Source of the DNA: Saccharina japonica
Taxonomy: Eukaryota > Sar > Phaeophyceae > Laminariales > Laminariaceae
Direction of reading: 5' to 3'
DNA length: 64,000 nt
NCBI GenBank assembly: GCA_008828725.1
Contig: MEHQ01000427.1
Span: forward strand, 131,369 to 195,368
Part shown: piece by piece, positions 22,941 to 35,776 of the stretch
How positions within the stretch are numbered: position 1 is the stretch's first letter
Layout of the letters: every line of letters starts with the position of its first letter
The notes under the pieces: model-generated
The model's input: the letters and a program-made list of their open reading frames with translations, nothing else
The model's database searches: none
What the model was told of the DNA's origin: nothing
Made by a program: the position numbers and the translations under genes

Positions 22941-23261
22941 ATGTCACACTTTGAAAACGGTCTCCCAAGTATGACTTGCGTGTTTGAAGCAAACAATACA
23001 CGCTGCCAATGTCTTATATACAAGCGCCACGGCGCGCTAAACATATCCAGCACGATCGACATACACCTGTTACCATTCCGGTATCAGTTAAACTCCACCG
23101 CTTTTGAAGATGCATTCCTAGGTGATGTGTATGGTACCTCTGCACATACAAGCCGGGGGTTCAAACCGGAATATCAGCAACATATCACAGTGCTAGCGAT
23201 ATATAAAGGTTCCGATATGGCGGCTGTGCCTCGACTTGCGATGCCAATCTACTTAAATTAG
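22941..23261 (+). CDS. Unrecognised 106-codon ORF
   Basis: An ATG-started frame with no recognised domain. It has a few cysteines near the N-terminus (TCVFEANNTRCQCLIY) and no signal peptide or membrane helix. It could be a chance frame; length alone does not argue against that at this base composition. Confidence 0.15.
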   Translation: MSHFENGLPSMTCVFEANNTRCQCLIYKRHGALNISSTIDIHLLPFRYQLNSTAFEDAFLGDVYGTSAHTSRGFKPEYQQHITVLAIYKGSDMAAVPRLAMPIYLN

Positions 23262-23401
23262 TACTGTCACGACGCTTGCTGGGCTGTAACTGAGCGCAAG
23301 ACGCTTGGGTCCATATGGCCTGATTCGACCATGTGTTTCCTCTCGCGTGTTGAAGAACATTTTATCCGGAAGACAGCATACTTGATGTCTTCGTCCATCA
23401 G

Positions 23402-23888
23402 GCGGCCCCTGCCGCCGCGGCCCCCACAAGTGCCAATAGCCACCCGGACCTCAACGACACAACGCCTCTCGTGACATCGAATTTGATATTTGCTCTCGGA
23501 ACGTTGTACCGCAACCGGACTAGCGCCTCCCGACAATTCCAACTATGGTGCGTTCCCTCCACCCTTGCTGTACTCCCTGGATGTCCTCTTGTCAGGGGGC
23601 AACAGAGTTTCGCGTTCTTGGATACCGGCGGCATGGTCCTAATGCTCCCGTGGCTAATGACCGACACCACGTCAGCGGGCACAACTGAGCGGCATGCCGA
23701 CGATGAAGCTCGGGCACTATCTCTCAAACGTTCGTCAGGCACGGGAGTGCTGAAACCAGGCCCATGAACCCTTCCGGCACCGACTGCTCAACGAGAAGAC
23801 GTGGTCCACGCTGGCGGTGATGTTCTCGCCCGACGCCCACACCGGAGTTTCTCAGGCCATGGTTGCCGCTGCTGGCAATCGCCACTGA
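23402..23888 (+). CDS. Two possible exons of an unidentified gene
   Basis: Segment one (23402-23470) follows CATCAG, precedes GTGACA, and encodes an Ala/Pro/Thr-rich linker ending HPDLNDTTPL. Segment two (23760-23888) follows AACCAG and encodes AHEPFRHRLLNEKTWSTLAV then MFSPDAHTG before a TGA. Both are phase 0, so they could splice together. Local GC is higher than the surroundings, as in the NOX exons. I do not recognise the protein. The start, other exons and even the reality of the gene are open. Confidence 0.25.
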
Positions 23889-24254
23889 GGTAGGGGAGGT
23901 ATGCTCTCTCCGTAGGCGCCGGGTATATGAGTACGCCTACCGGGGTCTCTTCGTTTTCTTCAGCTACCACACCGCAGTGTTAGGCCCCGGAAACGACGAA
24001 TTCCCGCATTTCCAGTCAATCATCCACATCTAAATTGGGCGAGAGGAGGTGGGCGGGGCGTGACTAATGTGTCTGGAGACAAAACGTCGACTAGGTCAAA
24101 TACGCTCTCGCCTTAGTTATGTCAGCTCTTCTTGCAATCCAGCGTCACCGCGTTGACGGAAACGTATCCCCCGGTGACGTGGGGGCGGTGCATTCTCGAA
24201 GGGGGCTAGGCGACAGTTGTGGCCGCGACTGGAAGGTGGTTTCTTGCGAGGTGA

Positions 24255-24519
24255 GACACATGCTACGGTAGCCTGCATGCAGGTGCACCATGTCTTTTCT
24301 GAGGGTGGTCACTTCAATAACTCTACAACCTCGACCACAACTGATTTTTGAGGAAACTAAAATGGCTACCCGATATACAATACCCCGAACTATGTACATA
24401 ATGAACAATTTTGCAACACAAGAATGAGCATCCGACGAGTTTGGGTTGAGGAGTCGGTACCGTCATTCAGAAAACGTTTCAGCCAAAAAAAGGTATACCT
24501 CTATCGTAGCACGTGTCGT
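24255..24519. mobile_element. CTCTATCGTAGCACG-TIR MITE
   Basis: The left end is GACACATGCTACGGTAG, the right end CTCTATCGTAGCACGTGTC. Just inside lie GAGGGTGGTCACTTCA on the left and AAAACGTTTCAGCCAAAAAA on the right, with ACAAGAATGAGCATCCGACG in the middle. This is one of the cleanest copies (265 bp) and defines the family's layout. Confidence 0.8.
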
Positions 24520-26096
24520 GAGCCATTTTCGGATCAAGGTGCCCCGCGTGATGAAGCGCACGAGACTAGGGGTACGAGTGCTACATACGACTAACAGTGC
24601 TGGGTCATTCTCTTGGACCCTGCTTTAACGTGCCGACAACGGCAAAGGGGACCACTGTGGCTGCAGAGGTGGCAACCCGCGGGATGGCCCTCATGTCGTC
24701 TGTGACCGGGTGCCACGGTGAGATGACAGCATGTGTACTTATGTGGATGGACTCGGGTGCGGACCCGAGAGTCGGTTGCCCCAGAAGGATGCAACAAGGC
24801 CACCATTTGGTCGAGGGGGAGCGTGCCCCAGACAGGTGCGAAAAGGGGACTCTATGGGACCGAAAACTTTATACTTATTGGTGAGGACGATGCTGAAGCG
24901 CTTACGAACGCATTTGGATTGGGGGCGGGATTGACCGTTTGGCTACATGGTTGACGCTACTCTCAGTCTCGTGGAGTTCACGGTTAGAAATTCCGATTCC
25001 TAAGGTATGTTTGTGTGAGCTCGACGGAATGCCCGCGAGACAACGTTCAAATAACAGGTACTCTGGGTGACACCCCTCAGGGAAACCACTCATACCCATT
25101 GTTCCGAAGAAAACATTCACAGACTGTCCCACGTGTGGAAATTGTAGAATACTGCTTTCGGGGTGGGAAACTGGAGTCCTTGGAGTACTGACAGTATACT
25201 CGGAGTATTAAGTATAGTGGGAGTATCTGTGAAGGTCTTCACCCAGTATAAAGAAGGAGTGGCAGCCCCAAACCGCCACTCACATGTAATGGACGGCGTT
25301 CTGGTCCGTAATAATATTCCTAAAAATCATCCATGAAAACATCACCTATATCCACCGTGCGCCCCCTATTGTACGCGTAAGCAAGTGGGATATCATTGCC
25401 AGTTTATTGTATTGATCTGTTGAACAGCGGCATAGGTGTAAACCCTGCCGCTGCTGGCGAGCAAACCGAACGAGGGGGACGATGCCGACACGGTTCCTGG
25501 GGTGGCAGATCTCCATTTCGACTACTGTAGCAGGCGGAACCTGTGTTACCTCGGTTGGCGTTTCTCATTGTTGACCTTCGTCATTATTCTCCCCTGTGTT
25601 TCTTTCCCTCGCTTACTCGCCTTTGACATGTATATAATATTTATTTACGTTTTCGTTGGAGTCGTCAATCAAGCCTCCACTCTGTCATGCGAACTTTAAA
25701 CTCGTGCATATTGTTTTCTGTAGTTTAGTTTATCTTGATATCGTATTGCGTGATTTCGATCGTTTCCTTTTGTATATCGCATATTGTCCCTCTCGTCAAA
25801 ATTGTTTTTCTCCACACTACTGTGGCTTAAGTATTCGATCTGTGTATTTCATCCACCCCTTCCCCGCATATATTTCCTGTCAGCCCTACAATATGCGTTG
25901 TTCTGTTTGTACACCGTATATACTTCATGTGTTCTCTATGCTTTTTCAATCCTCTCCATGTGGTTGTGTTCTTGCTTGTTTCTCTTTTGCTATTTTAGGT
26001 GGTTTGCGGTGTGCTCGACGCATTCTACGATATAATGCACAATACGTTTGAGGAGTGATATTCCTCACCATGTAATGGATTTTGGAGGGAAATAGT

Positions 26097-26280
26097 ATGT
26101 ATGTGCTACCCGATGCTTTACACATATCCCACGGCCTCAGTATTCAATGAAAACCATTTCGCCACAAGAATGAAATTCCGACGTTTTTGTTTTGTGAAGG
26201 AGGCTGATCTAGAGAAACTGTTCACACAAAGAGTGCCCCCTCTATTGTGGCGCCCTACCTCTTGTGTGGCACGCGTCTCT
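26097..26280. mobile_element. CTCTATCGTAGCACG-TIR MITE, partial copy
   Basis: It keeps the internal blocks GCTACCCGATG, CCACGGCCT and CACAAGAATGAAATTCCGAC and a decayed right end (CCCTCTATTGTGGCGCCC). The left terminus is missing or unrecognisable. Confidence 0.55.
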
Positions 26281-27614
26281 CTTTCGTGCGCAGTGCGTTT
26301 GACAGCTTGCTGGTAACTCTACGGAACGCTTGCGATGCACACGTTTGTCGGTTCTGTGGCTTGCAACCCCGGAACTTACGAACTTGCTCCTTCATCAAAG
26401 GACAAGCGTCAGTACACAGCCTAGTCTAATTGAATATCGACGGGGCGGGAATAATGGTTCAGTCGGACACCAAGCACACACGCTTGCAGCGGTAGACGTC
26501 GTGGTACTTGGTATATACGTAAAACGTAGGCGATTATGCAATACTACAGTAGTGTGTTTACCATACTATATATCGATTGGAGAATAGGGGTAGGGGTGGA
26601 TGGAAGTATTAAATTAATGATTTGAGGTAGTGAGGTAGTGTGGATTAAATAATTCGAACAAAAGAGGGGGACGGCATAGGAGACATCCAGAAGACCCACT
26701 ACACAATGCGTGAATGGATGTGTTAATACATCGATCATGGCCCAGGCACGTACATGATATGTGGTACCAGGTTTTCGATGTCGTAAGTAACGACGGTTTG
26801 CGGTGTGTTCCATTTGAGACTCACCAATGGTTGAAATGTGGTGTCGTAGCCTGTCTCTCAAGTATGCCGTCACAGGTTGAACCGAGGGACTCCCAGGTAA
26901 CGTTGATGGTGTCAGCGAAGTTTACCTGTGCTCGAGAGAACAAACAGGGTAATCTCCTGGGTATTGCTTTGTTTGGGAAATGGCCCTTTTGTGAGTGACG
27001 TGACCAACGTTCATCTGGAAGGAGGGAGGGCGACGTAAAGCCCACTTGGTCCTCCTACCCTATGAGTTTAGGTATATTTCCTGTCCGGTCTGTCACACAT
27101 TTCTGCGATACACGAGGCGAATCTCAATCGTATACGACACTGACAATCTCGCTGAGTATCGTATATCGGGCGAACCAAACAGCTTACACACAGACGAAAG
27201 CATATGCCGGGGATTCCAACGTACTAATCGGGCTATATCAATGTTACAGCTATATATACGTGGGGTACATAACACAATGAACGTTGCACACTTAGGACAT
27301 CCAACTTATTTGTGAGGTCACGCCGGTGCGGCGTCTTCGACGTCCTACCGGCACACGATACTAACAGCGACGCCTGTGCCCGGATTCTTGATTCGGCTTT
27401 CTTGTGCTGTCTTTTCCCGTTCCGCTCATCTACCAGAAGCAAACTAGCATCCCCGTTTCCATCTACCTGAACAACAATCGTTATCCCATATATTGCTGTT
27501 TTGCCCCCCCCCCCCCCTCCTTGGTTCGGAACTGCTACCTGCCTTGAATGCGGATGCAACCTTTTCCCACCACCACGCATGGCTAAGGTTTTTACCCTCT
27601 ACGCTTAGCTGCAG

Positions 27615-27732
27615 GCGATCGCCCCCCCAATGGGTGCAACGATCCCCGCAAACAAGCCCCCCCACCTGCGCACTGGCAACCCGGTGTCCTCGCCGCTTTT
27701 CCTGGAGAATTGGTGGGATATGCTATATTATG
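27615..27732 (+). CDS. Possible single exon of unidentified gene
   Basis: After GCTGCAG the frame encodes AIAPPMGATIPANKPPHL then GNPVSSPLFLENWWDMLYY before a possible TATG/GTGTTG donor. The segment is GC-rich like the NOX exons. A further segment upstream at about 27435-27480 (SIPVSIYLNNN) also follows a CAG. No family is recognised; it might be chance. Confidence 0.17.
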
Positions 27733-28743
27733 GTGTTGTTCCTCAAGCTTACTTCTCCACCAACCGATGAACGGAAATGCCTAAGAAACGACGAACGTTC
27801 CGTCGGTAACCATACTGAGGCTGCACCGTGTTGCCTTAGCCCCAAGACAAAATCATTGTATACCAGACCCCAACCTCTCGAACACTGTGTTTCGGCGTTT
27901 GCCTCCTGAGTCGAGGTCGCACGCTTGCAAATTTGCGGCAATTTTTACGCCACTCGGCCGAACGCAGAAGAGGTGGCCTTTAGAAACTTACGATCGATTG
28001 ACCTACCTGTCAGGCTACTGCCTGCGCTCGTGGTTTCGCGCAGGTACATCAGCTCGGCCACGCGCTAGAAATTTTATCGACTACCGTAATTGTGAAAGAC
28101 GCGTTGCCTCTACATTCCGTCTGTGGTCACGCTGCCATCGTTATACTATAGGTATGAAACTGCCAGCCTTAACCCTACACCAGTACAAACAGTACGAGCG
28201 AACGATTGGGTGCCCCGAAACCTACGAGGGTACCTTGAAACACTCATACTCTCCTTGTAACTAGCGTCCCTGCTCTATACCTACTTCTCGGTCCGTGGTC
28301 TTGCTCTCCGTTCTCGTTGGGTGTACGTCGAGCACCCCACATGTTCTGAGTTTTACCGATGAAATGTTTGGGCTAAGGCAGCGGCGTGAACACCGTACTG
28401 GTACGGTACACCATGTTATCAGTATGTCTATTCGAGTTATGCTGTCCTGTGGAGGCTGAAATACAACAACCTACATGTAGAACATAATAAGATCTATGTT
28501 TGGCGACAAGTGAAAACTTCGGATTTGCTTCTAAATAGTTTCATCTGTTCAATGGTTGGCTTGAATGCGTACACTGGAAAGAGGCCTTTGCAATACACAG
28601 TACTCCTCGGTTTTGATACTTCCCAAGCCCTACAAAACGACACCTCGCCGTGCTCCGGGCCTTTCGGGTGCCGTCCGGTGCGGTGCCTTGCGTTGCCGTG
28701 CGGCTGTCCACAAAAACGCGCTTCTTACGGTGTAATAATGACC

Positions 28744-28793
28744 CACCGTTTCCTATTGCATGGCGTATCACCGTTTCCTATTGCATCAACCGG
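28744..28793. repeat. 25-bp direct repeat
   Basis: CACCGTTTCCTATTGCAT occurs twice with its start points 25 bp apart. Simple tandem duplication. Confidence 0.85.
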
Positions 28794-28807
28794 TTTGCGA
28801 CGTCAGA

Positions 28808-28940
28808 GGTCGGCTGGGAACGCCAAACGGTGAAGTTGACGGCAACCCATACGGCAACATCATCGACCACTACATGGTTGGCGGATGGGGCTCTTGGCAT
28901 GCCAACTTCAAGTTATGGCCTCGTGCGATACAGGCGCGGC
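28808..28940 (+). CDS. Possible exon of unidentified gene
   Basis: Just after GACGTCAG a frame encodes GRLGTPNGEVDGNPYGNIID then HYMVGGWGSWHANFKLWP. It is rich in Gly and aromatic residues and reads like an ordered extracellular or enzyme domain, but I cannot name a family. No convincing donor closes it. It may belong with the segments at 23.4-23.9 and 27.6 kb. Confidence 0.2.
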
Positions 28941-31017
28941 GTGGTCCTACTCACGCTGAGACGTGCGTTACAATCACGTTCACACAGCTGAAAGGACTAA
29001 ACGTACGATGTTTTATCTTTATCCCTGGCCGTAAAGCACATTTGCCCGGTTCCGAGCAAACGAAGTGTAAGCAAGGGTTTCGGGTATGTTTGTCTCGTCT
29101 GGCTAGCGAAACAACCGGGGCTGCACTGTATTTCCTTCCAGTCGTCATCTATCTACGTGTCCGATTCGATCACGTTGCAGTTGCGGCGGACTCCGCCCAG
29201 TGTCTGGGCTACTCGTGACAACATTAACTATGGTCAACATTTTGCAAGAACAATAAGCCAACAATCGCAGCTTTGATGCCCCTCTGTCTGATGCGTAGAA
29301 ATTGTCAGGAAGTGTCCCCTCCATGACCTTGGCAGGCGTTACCGCCCGCCAGAGCGGGGAACGAGTCACCCTATTTACGAGAAGACGTCTGGGCGAGCAG
29401 TCGAGTCAGTTCAGGCAGCTGTGACATCCAAGCAACGCGTCAAGTAAACCCGTGTGAGTGCCCCGACTAAAGCCGGAGATATCCCGCATAACATGTATCG
29501 ACTCGTAAGATGGCTTCCCCGTGGCATAAGACGTACACCAAGTGTCGATGGCTTTACCTGAGCGAAGCAATCGACAACGTTTTTACCTTTAGTCTGGACA
29601 GACCCTTGGTTCATGCCTTCCTGCATCGTAAGGCCGCGGGTTGGTCATGTAATTTTGACCCGTAGCTCTTCGACAGCGTATGTTTCAGAGCAGGCTCAAT
29701 GTATGGCTATCGCCGAGCGGTACGGTCTCTGTCCTACATATTTTGAAGATGGTAGGGTGGGTCATTCCGGAATTGTCCAGAAGAGCGTTAGTTCAAAGAG
29801 CCTCCACCACCAAAGGCTCCGACCCGCCTCGCCGTGTGGAGTCTCCTTGTCCATGTGATGCGAGGAATGTCGACTAAACGTTCGGGGGGCAACTGGAGTT
29901 GAGTGGATTGAGATCGATGGGGCTTAGCTAACAGAGACCGAGAAAAACGCATACACCAATGCAACAACATATGTGCTTGAAAACTGCAGTAATAGTGCTG
30001 CCCGACACACCGGTTCACAGGATTTACTACTCCTACCGAGACAGCCACATAAACGAAAATCATGGCGCTTTTCCTGCTCGACCCTGTGACGGGGTCCGGG
30101 TAGTAATCCCTCTGGTAGAAAAAAGCAGGCAGCTTCGCCTCTGAGATGACGCGACAGCTGCCTCTACACTTCGAGCCTAGACCTGATTTACTTCCTGTAG
30201 GCAACGCTGGCACCACCAGTTTTTTTAATCGGAGGAAGGTGCGCGACATGGAACAATAATCTGCTCTACAAAACAGTCACTGTCCGACCCGCCGCTTTAG
30301 CACGAATACGCTATACTTGGAATCTATAAGATACAAAATAAAACTAAGGTGCGACTCCGGAGTTGGCCGTGAGAGAAACGCGGATGCTACTTCATAATTC
30401 ATATCTGGAGTTCGCGCTGCGAATACATAGTTACTGGGCGGTCCTGTAAGTCTGGATGAACGCTCACGGTAGGGCAACAGTAGAAAGGGTTCACACGATG
30501 GGCCATCCTGCCTTGGTGACTCGAGGGCGACTCTGTGGTTTCTTCGTCAGTCGAGAGGACAGCGTTTCCGTGCTGGTTGTGGTTGCTGCGCCTAGCCAAG
30601 AAGATAGAAGCCCCCAACCCGGACCGTAGCAGGAGTCGGCACGGCAGGCAACGCCACAAAAACAGGTCACACCCCTAGCGCCGAAGGCGACGCGCGAACA
30701 ACCCGCCAGGAGTCACAACAACCGGATGGGCATGGTGCCAGTTAAACGGCAGCAATCGTCATGAGGAGAAAGGTAGATAGCGCCGATAATATATGCCTGG
30801 TGCATTTTCAAGCACGGTATGCACGGCCATAGCCTATCGACATGGACCTTCGAACATATTCGGCTGCACGCTACGAAGATGTTGTACGCTGCACGGAATC
30901 GTCTCACCTGATTTAAACGCACGCGCAACCTGACGCACTCGTGCTGCGACCTCAAGGAAAAGGCTTATAATTCGTTGGAATCGAGACAGGTCAACACGAG
31001 GGGTATCCGAGACTGTT

Positions 31018-31490
31018 ACCGATGCTGTGTGGTACGATAGGGATATAACATCTAGGCCATAATTATTCTGACTGCGGGATATGCTTGAGATAATTACCCA
31101 TCACCGCTTGAATGTCGTTTGCGTATTACACACCAAGCCTCGATGTCGCGTGCGACGCGGGCTACATGCGGTACGGGTGGCATGTTTTTGCCAATCTGTC
31201 TCTGACTCACCGGGGGTCCCCTAACAAAACACTCTACCTGGTACCCAGTAAGGCATATGCCCAATAAGGCGTATGCCCTATATGCCATACAATATTGTTC
31301 GAATACCATCTGTGTGTTTACATGTCACTCGTTGTAAAGCTACAGTAGACCATCGGGTTTCACTTTCACTTTTTCTCAGGCTCAGTTTGTTTGAGTGAGG
31401 TATTTACATCCGACACTATAATCGAGTGAAAACCCCCCACCTCAGAAACAAACGTAGGTTGCACCTCTTATCGTAACATGTTTCGTGCCA
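31018..31490. mobile_element. CTCTATCGTAGCACG-TIR MITE, enlarged copy
   Basis: The left end is TGTGGTACGATAGGGATAT and the right end TTGCACCTCTTATCGTAACA then TGTTTCGTGCC. The ends match the family but the interior (about 470 bp) is larger and mostly unalignable by eye, so an internal insertion, or two unrelated ends, is possible. Confidence 0.5.
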
Positions 31491-32499
31491 CGGAGATGGG
31501 CAATTCACATAACTCTCAGAATCATAATAAATCACGTCAGAAATGTAAGCAATTTTACCCAGCACATACCCTCTTACGTTTTGTTCCTATACATTTATTC
31601 CTGTGTTTTATTCCTGGTAGGCATGACCTATACCTATTACTAGTCTACGGCATCGTTCACCGTGTTGCACTTTCATTTGTATCAACGTCAGCATTTTCAG
31701 TTGGGGTATAGAGCCTTTCCTGGAAGAAGCCTCATACAGTATTTGATGCACCCTATGGGAACATATCATTTGAGATGGTAGCATACAACAACTGGAGGAA
31801 GGCAACTAGACGGTGTTCTGGATAAAAAACAAAACAAATTGCCGGCGAGGGCGTGTGAGGTAAGGCAGATTTATATAAGGTGGGACAAACAAAATGCGCA
31901 TAATATAGTTCCCAGGTACCTGGTACCAAGCAAAACGGATGCACACACCAGGAGTGACAGCAAAGGAAGGCGCCAGGGTGCCAATCGTTACCTACAACGC
32001 CCCCTGCGTACTGTGTACCAGGTGCTAGTCTCTTTTGTCGTCTCTCACATGCCAGACAGCAGCCGTGGGTATATGACAAACACATTGCAGCACATGGGAT
32101 CGAAGTGACGAAACAATGTATTCCATAGTTTCAGTCGATACATACAGTTTTCCGGAGCAAACACATCACAGGCGAGCAACATCGCAAGGACATGCACGCG
32201 GCAGATGTCCGACACAGTATCTATCCTCAGATGATGGAGCCGTACGGTCTGAACCAAATATGTAGTCTAACCCTAATGGGCGAAAGCCGTATCAACGCGC
32301 TCTGGAGGGCCACAAAAACTACGTAAATACTCGCGAATGTCGGAACATACATGACGCCGTATGCGATAGCGGATTCAACCTTGGCAGGAAAGTCACAGGA
32401 AGTGCTTTTAGAATTCCAGACCAACTTGACATTTCGAAATCTGACTTATTCTGCGAGAAATCACTCGGGGAGCCATGTAAAACAAGTGCTACAGTAGTA

Positions 32500-33068
32500 G
32501 ACGCATGCTATCTTAAGGTAGAGGTGCGCCATGTGTGTTTCTGAGAGTGGTCACTCGAGGAACTCCGTACGTCACCATAAAAATGGATGTTGGAGGAAAA
32601 CAAAAGTGTTACTTGGATGAAAAAAGGACAGGTTTGTTCATACACGCAGTATCGGCCTCCGCTACCGGAGTGTCAAAGAACAAACCGTGGTTTATTGTAC
32701 CTAAGAGAATTTGGCATGTCAGCATCGGGGATTGGGGAGCATAGAATGGTAAATGTATTTGGGGCACTGGGACCCTAAATAGCCAGTACAGTAGTAGTAT
32801 GTAACGAGCACACGCGTTGGCACACCTACGCCGGCCACCAGCGAGTCAGATGGATGTCTTGCGGGAAAAGCAGGAAGACATCCGGAAGTCGGTTGGCTAG
32901 CCAACGAAGACTGACGCTTGAGCCTTAAACCCATGACCTACTCGTAAGTATCCTACGAGAAATATTGCCGCACACAACACTGAAAGTACCCACGAATGAG
33001 GGTTAAGGAGCCCGATCTTTCAGAAACGCAATCAGCAAAAAATTGCCACTTCTATCGTAGCGCGCGTT
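32500..33068. mobile_element. CTCTATCGTAGCACG-TIR MITE, enlarged copy
   Basis: Left: GACGCATGCTATCTTAAGGT then AGAGGTGCGCC, followed by GAGAGTGGTCACTCGAGGAA. Right: GGTTAAGGAGCCCGATC, CAGAAACGCAATCAGC and CACTTCTATCGTAGCGCGCG. The two ends are about 570 bp apart, twice the usual size, so the interior probably carries an insertion. Confidence 0.65.
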
Positions 33069-35776
33069 ACTACTGTACTTACATAGAAAAACATATGCCT
33101 CGGCTCGTCTCACAGAGTTAATCGGTTCCAAAGGCAAACACGTGGCATCGCTCGCTACGATACCGCAATGCACCTTGATCTACAGTAAGCCTACTCCGAA
33201 AACCCTTTCATCGTGTGTAAACCCTTTCATGTGTAGAAAGTTCGGAAATAATGCGGTCTAAGCCCAAAGGTGGGCGGATTCCTACTCAGCATGTGAGTAA
33301 ACATGCGGTTGAAGCGGATCGTGTTTTCTTCGTAACTACAGAGGATGTGCGGCGAACGTTGATGTTTCAGCTCACCGTATAAAAATTTCAACAGCGCGAG
33401 GCGGTAAAACCCACGATTGTTTTTCCCGTTCACGTGTATCTGAATCGCGGGATACTCCTGCTCAGCAGCTAACGACGGTGCCCAACAGTCTGGTGCTGTG
33501 CAATGTGGGTGTGAACATTGTAAAGGTATAAAGTGTGGTGCTGTGCAGATGCTCATTTATGCTTGGAAGTTGAGCTTCGCGCTACGGTTTCAATATATCG
33601 GTGTCACACTCGTACGTACCTGTACGATGCGTTGCGCTGGGGTGTGCAGCCAGTGGAAATATCGGTGTCAACGTTATGCGTGCAGTACGGTGCCGCGCCG
33701 TGCTGTGGCAAGCGCTTCGTAGACAGGAGAACGGGAAACTGAGTGTTTCCGTCCGTCAGGCGCGTTCGATGATAGCGAGTGGGTCGGCGCTAGCAGGCGT
33801 TTGATACAAACATTCAAACATGCATTATGCCATATTTATCTTACTGTATATTGAGGGAGAAAACCCGCGCCTTAGTAATGAAGTATTGCCGTGTTTGGCA
33901 GTAAGTCGTGATTGTGGAATTGTTCCATCTAGGGGCCCTTGTGACGATAAAGTGTGGCACGTGGGATCGATTACCCGCCTGATACAAAAGAGCGTGTAAT
34001 GTCGGCTTTCTTAGAGTACAGTTGCGGAGCCAGTCGGAGGCTTACTGCTGTACTTGGTACTGGAATATTGCCGTTCTCGTCAGTAAGTCATTAAGTTTCT
34101 TTTGTCCACAAGAAAGTAGATGACACCTACTTGTAAAACAACACGGAAGCGGTACTTTTCCCGAAGACCACAATCATTTGTTTCTTGAAATCAAAAGTGT
34201 CCCGTATGGCACGGATTCGTCCGCAAGCCACGCGATACAGAGAGTGTACCTTCACAGTGGGTGACCTACACGGCAACCACAGCCAGCAGCCCGATAGCGT
34301 TTTCAAGTGGTATTCTTCGCGCACACTATTTTGACAGCCGATTCACATTTAAACACCCCCACCAAGCACCCGTTTGCGTTTTCGTCACATGGAATATATC
34401 CAACTAGGACAACAAGAAGAAACCTTTGGGTAGTCTCGGGTTTTGGACTATCCACATGTGTGGGTGAGGCGGTTGATGCCACTTTTGTGTCCGTTCGGTA
34501 GTTGTTTCCCGCCAGCAAGCGCAGAGGGCAGTAGCCCCCACCGTACATAATCGAAGCCGCACATATCAGATAAGCATCTCGTGTGCCCCTGATACGTGCT
34601 TATGGTACTGCAATATGCGAGGAACACGTGGCGCGTTTTTGGATTCCATTTTGTTTTCAAACGTAAGTTAAAAATAAATACACGTCAGCTGTCGGATCGA
34701 CATTTTCGTCCAAGCTTGTTTATCATGGTGTATACAAGCTACGTGGAATACTTCGATCGCGCGTGATACGGGAGGTAAGACCTCGTCGGAGACTGAGATC
34801 GGTGGCCCCACTGGGTGACCGTACCTGAGCCAACAGGATGGTGTTACAGAAATCGTTCAGCCTATACTTATTATGGGCACGGACACTAATGAAATAGCAG
34901 CCTGTGTGTCGTCCCGTGCAGGCGGCAAGTTTTTTTTCCCGTGACAGCCCTCGAAACGTAATTGTGGCACATTCGAGAAGTAATTGTGACGGAGCTCTGT
35001 ACTCTAAAGAAATAGGAGTACTCGATTCGAATAATATGATTTATGATACACAACATGGAGAACGAATCTCGGTCCTACTTATATCTCCTCTTTAGGGAAA
35101 GGTTAGGTGCCATTGAAAATTAGGGTGTGACGAGTCGGAGCCAAGAACAATCCCTGTGAACCTCAAAATGTGTATGTCGGTGGTCTCCATAATTTCCTAT
35201 GTACTGTGCAGTAATAGTAGTCTGTAATAGTAATATGTTGTTGTGCACGACTGTACCGTATAGAGGTTTTCGTCCCCGCTATTCTTGGTGTTGGTGGTGA
35301 TACGTTGGCCCTGGTGGTACTCGTAAAGGTAAAGTAGTTGTGATCTCCGTACTTGTCAAGGCCAGTTCGAAATGTTGATTTCTCGCTGCCGATTGTGACA
35401 CCCTTCCCGATTCTGCGGGATGCCGGTGCTGCTTACCCTTTCGGATGCTGGCTCTCGATGGGTTGGTTGACCCATGCCACGTCGACCTTATCAACAGTAT
35501 ATTGTGCTCAAGCAACGCGCTCATTTTTGTGAAGCGAAGGGTGGATATTGAGCACATCTCCAGCAAGCACTACAAAACGCATCGTTTGTCAAGCCTGAAC
35601 AGACCCCTTCTCGTAATGTCGGCTTGGGGCAGTGAACACAACTTTAGCGTTCGCTTGCCGTAGGGACACACTAACGTTTACGCGCGGCGCCCGGTAGCCC
35701 CGTGAACCTAAACCGTCTACCTTGCGTTCGCTATCCATCGACTTCGCCTTTCTCTTGCAGCTTCGTTCCTAGTGTC

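Larger units (their letters stand above)
21021..35776. other. Intergenic region between NOX-A and NOX-B (14.8 kb)
   Basis: No gene is confidently recognised. It holds TIR-MITE copies (24255-24519, about 26097-26280, 31018-31490, 32500-33068), a 25-bp direct repeat, pyrimidine-rich tracts at 25.55-26.0 kb and the weak coding-like segments listed separately. Conserved blocks of NOX exons 3, 7 and 17 do not recur here, so there is no obvious third copy. Everything recognisable sits on the + strand or is strandless. Confidence 0.55.

Noticed and set aside
21021-35776. A third NOX copy between the two genes
   Set aside because: I looked for the strongly conserved exon blocks (SKCYATR, YTFKAGSYIYVNSP, WQKEYF) here and after 47.4 kb and found none.
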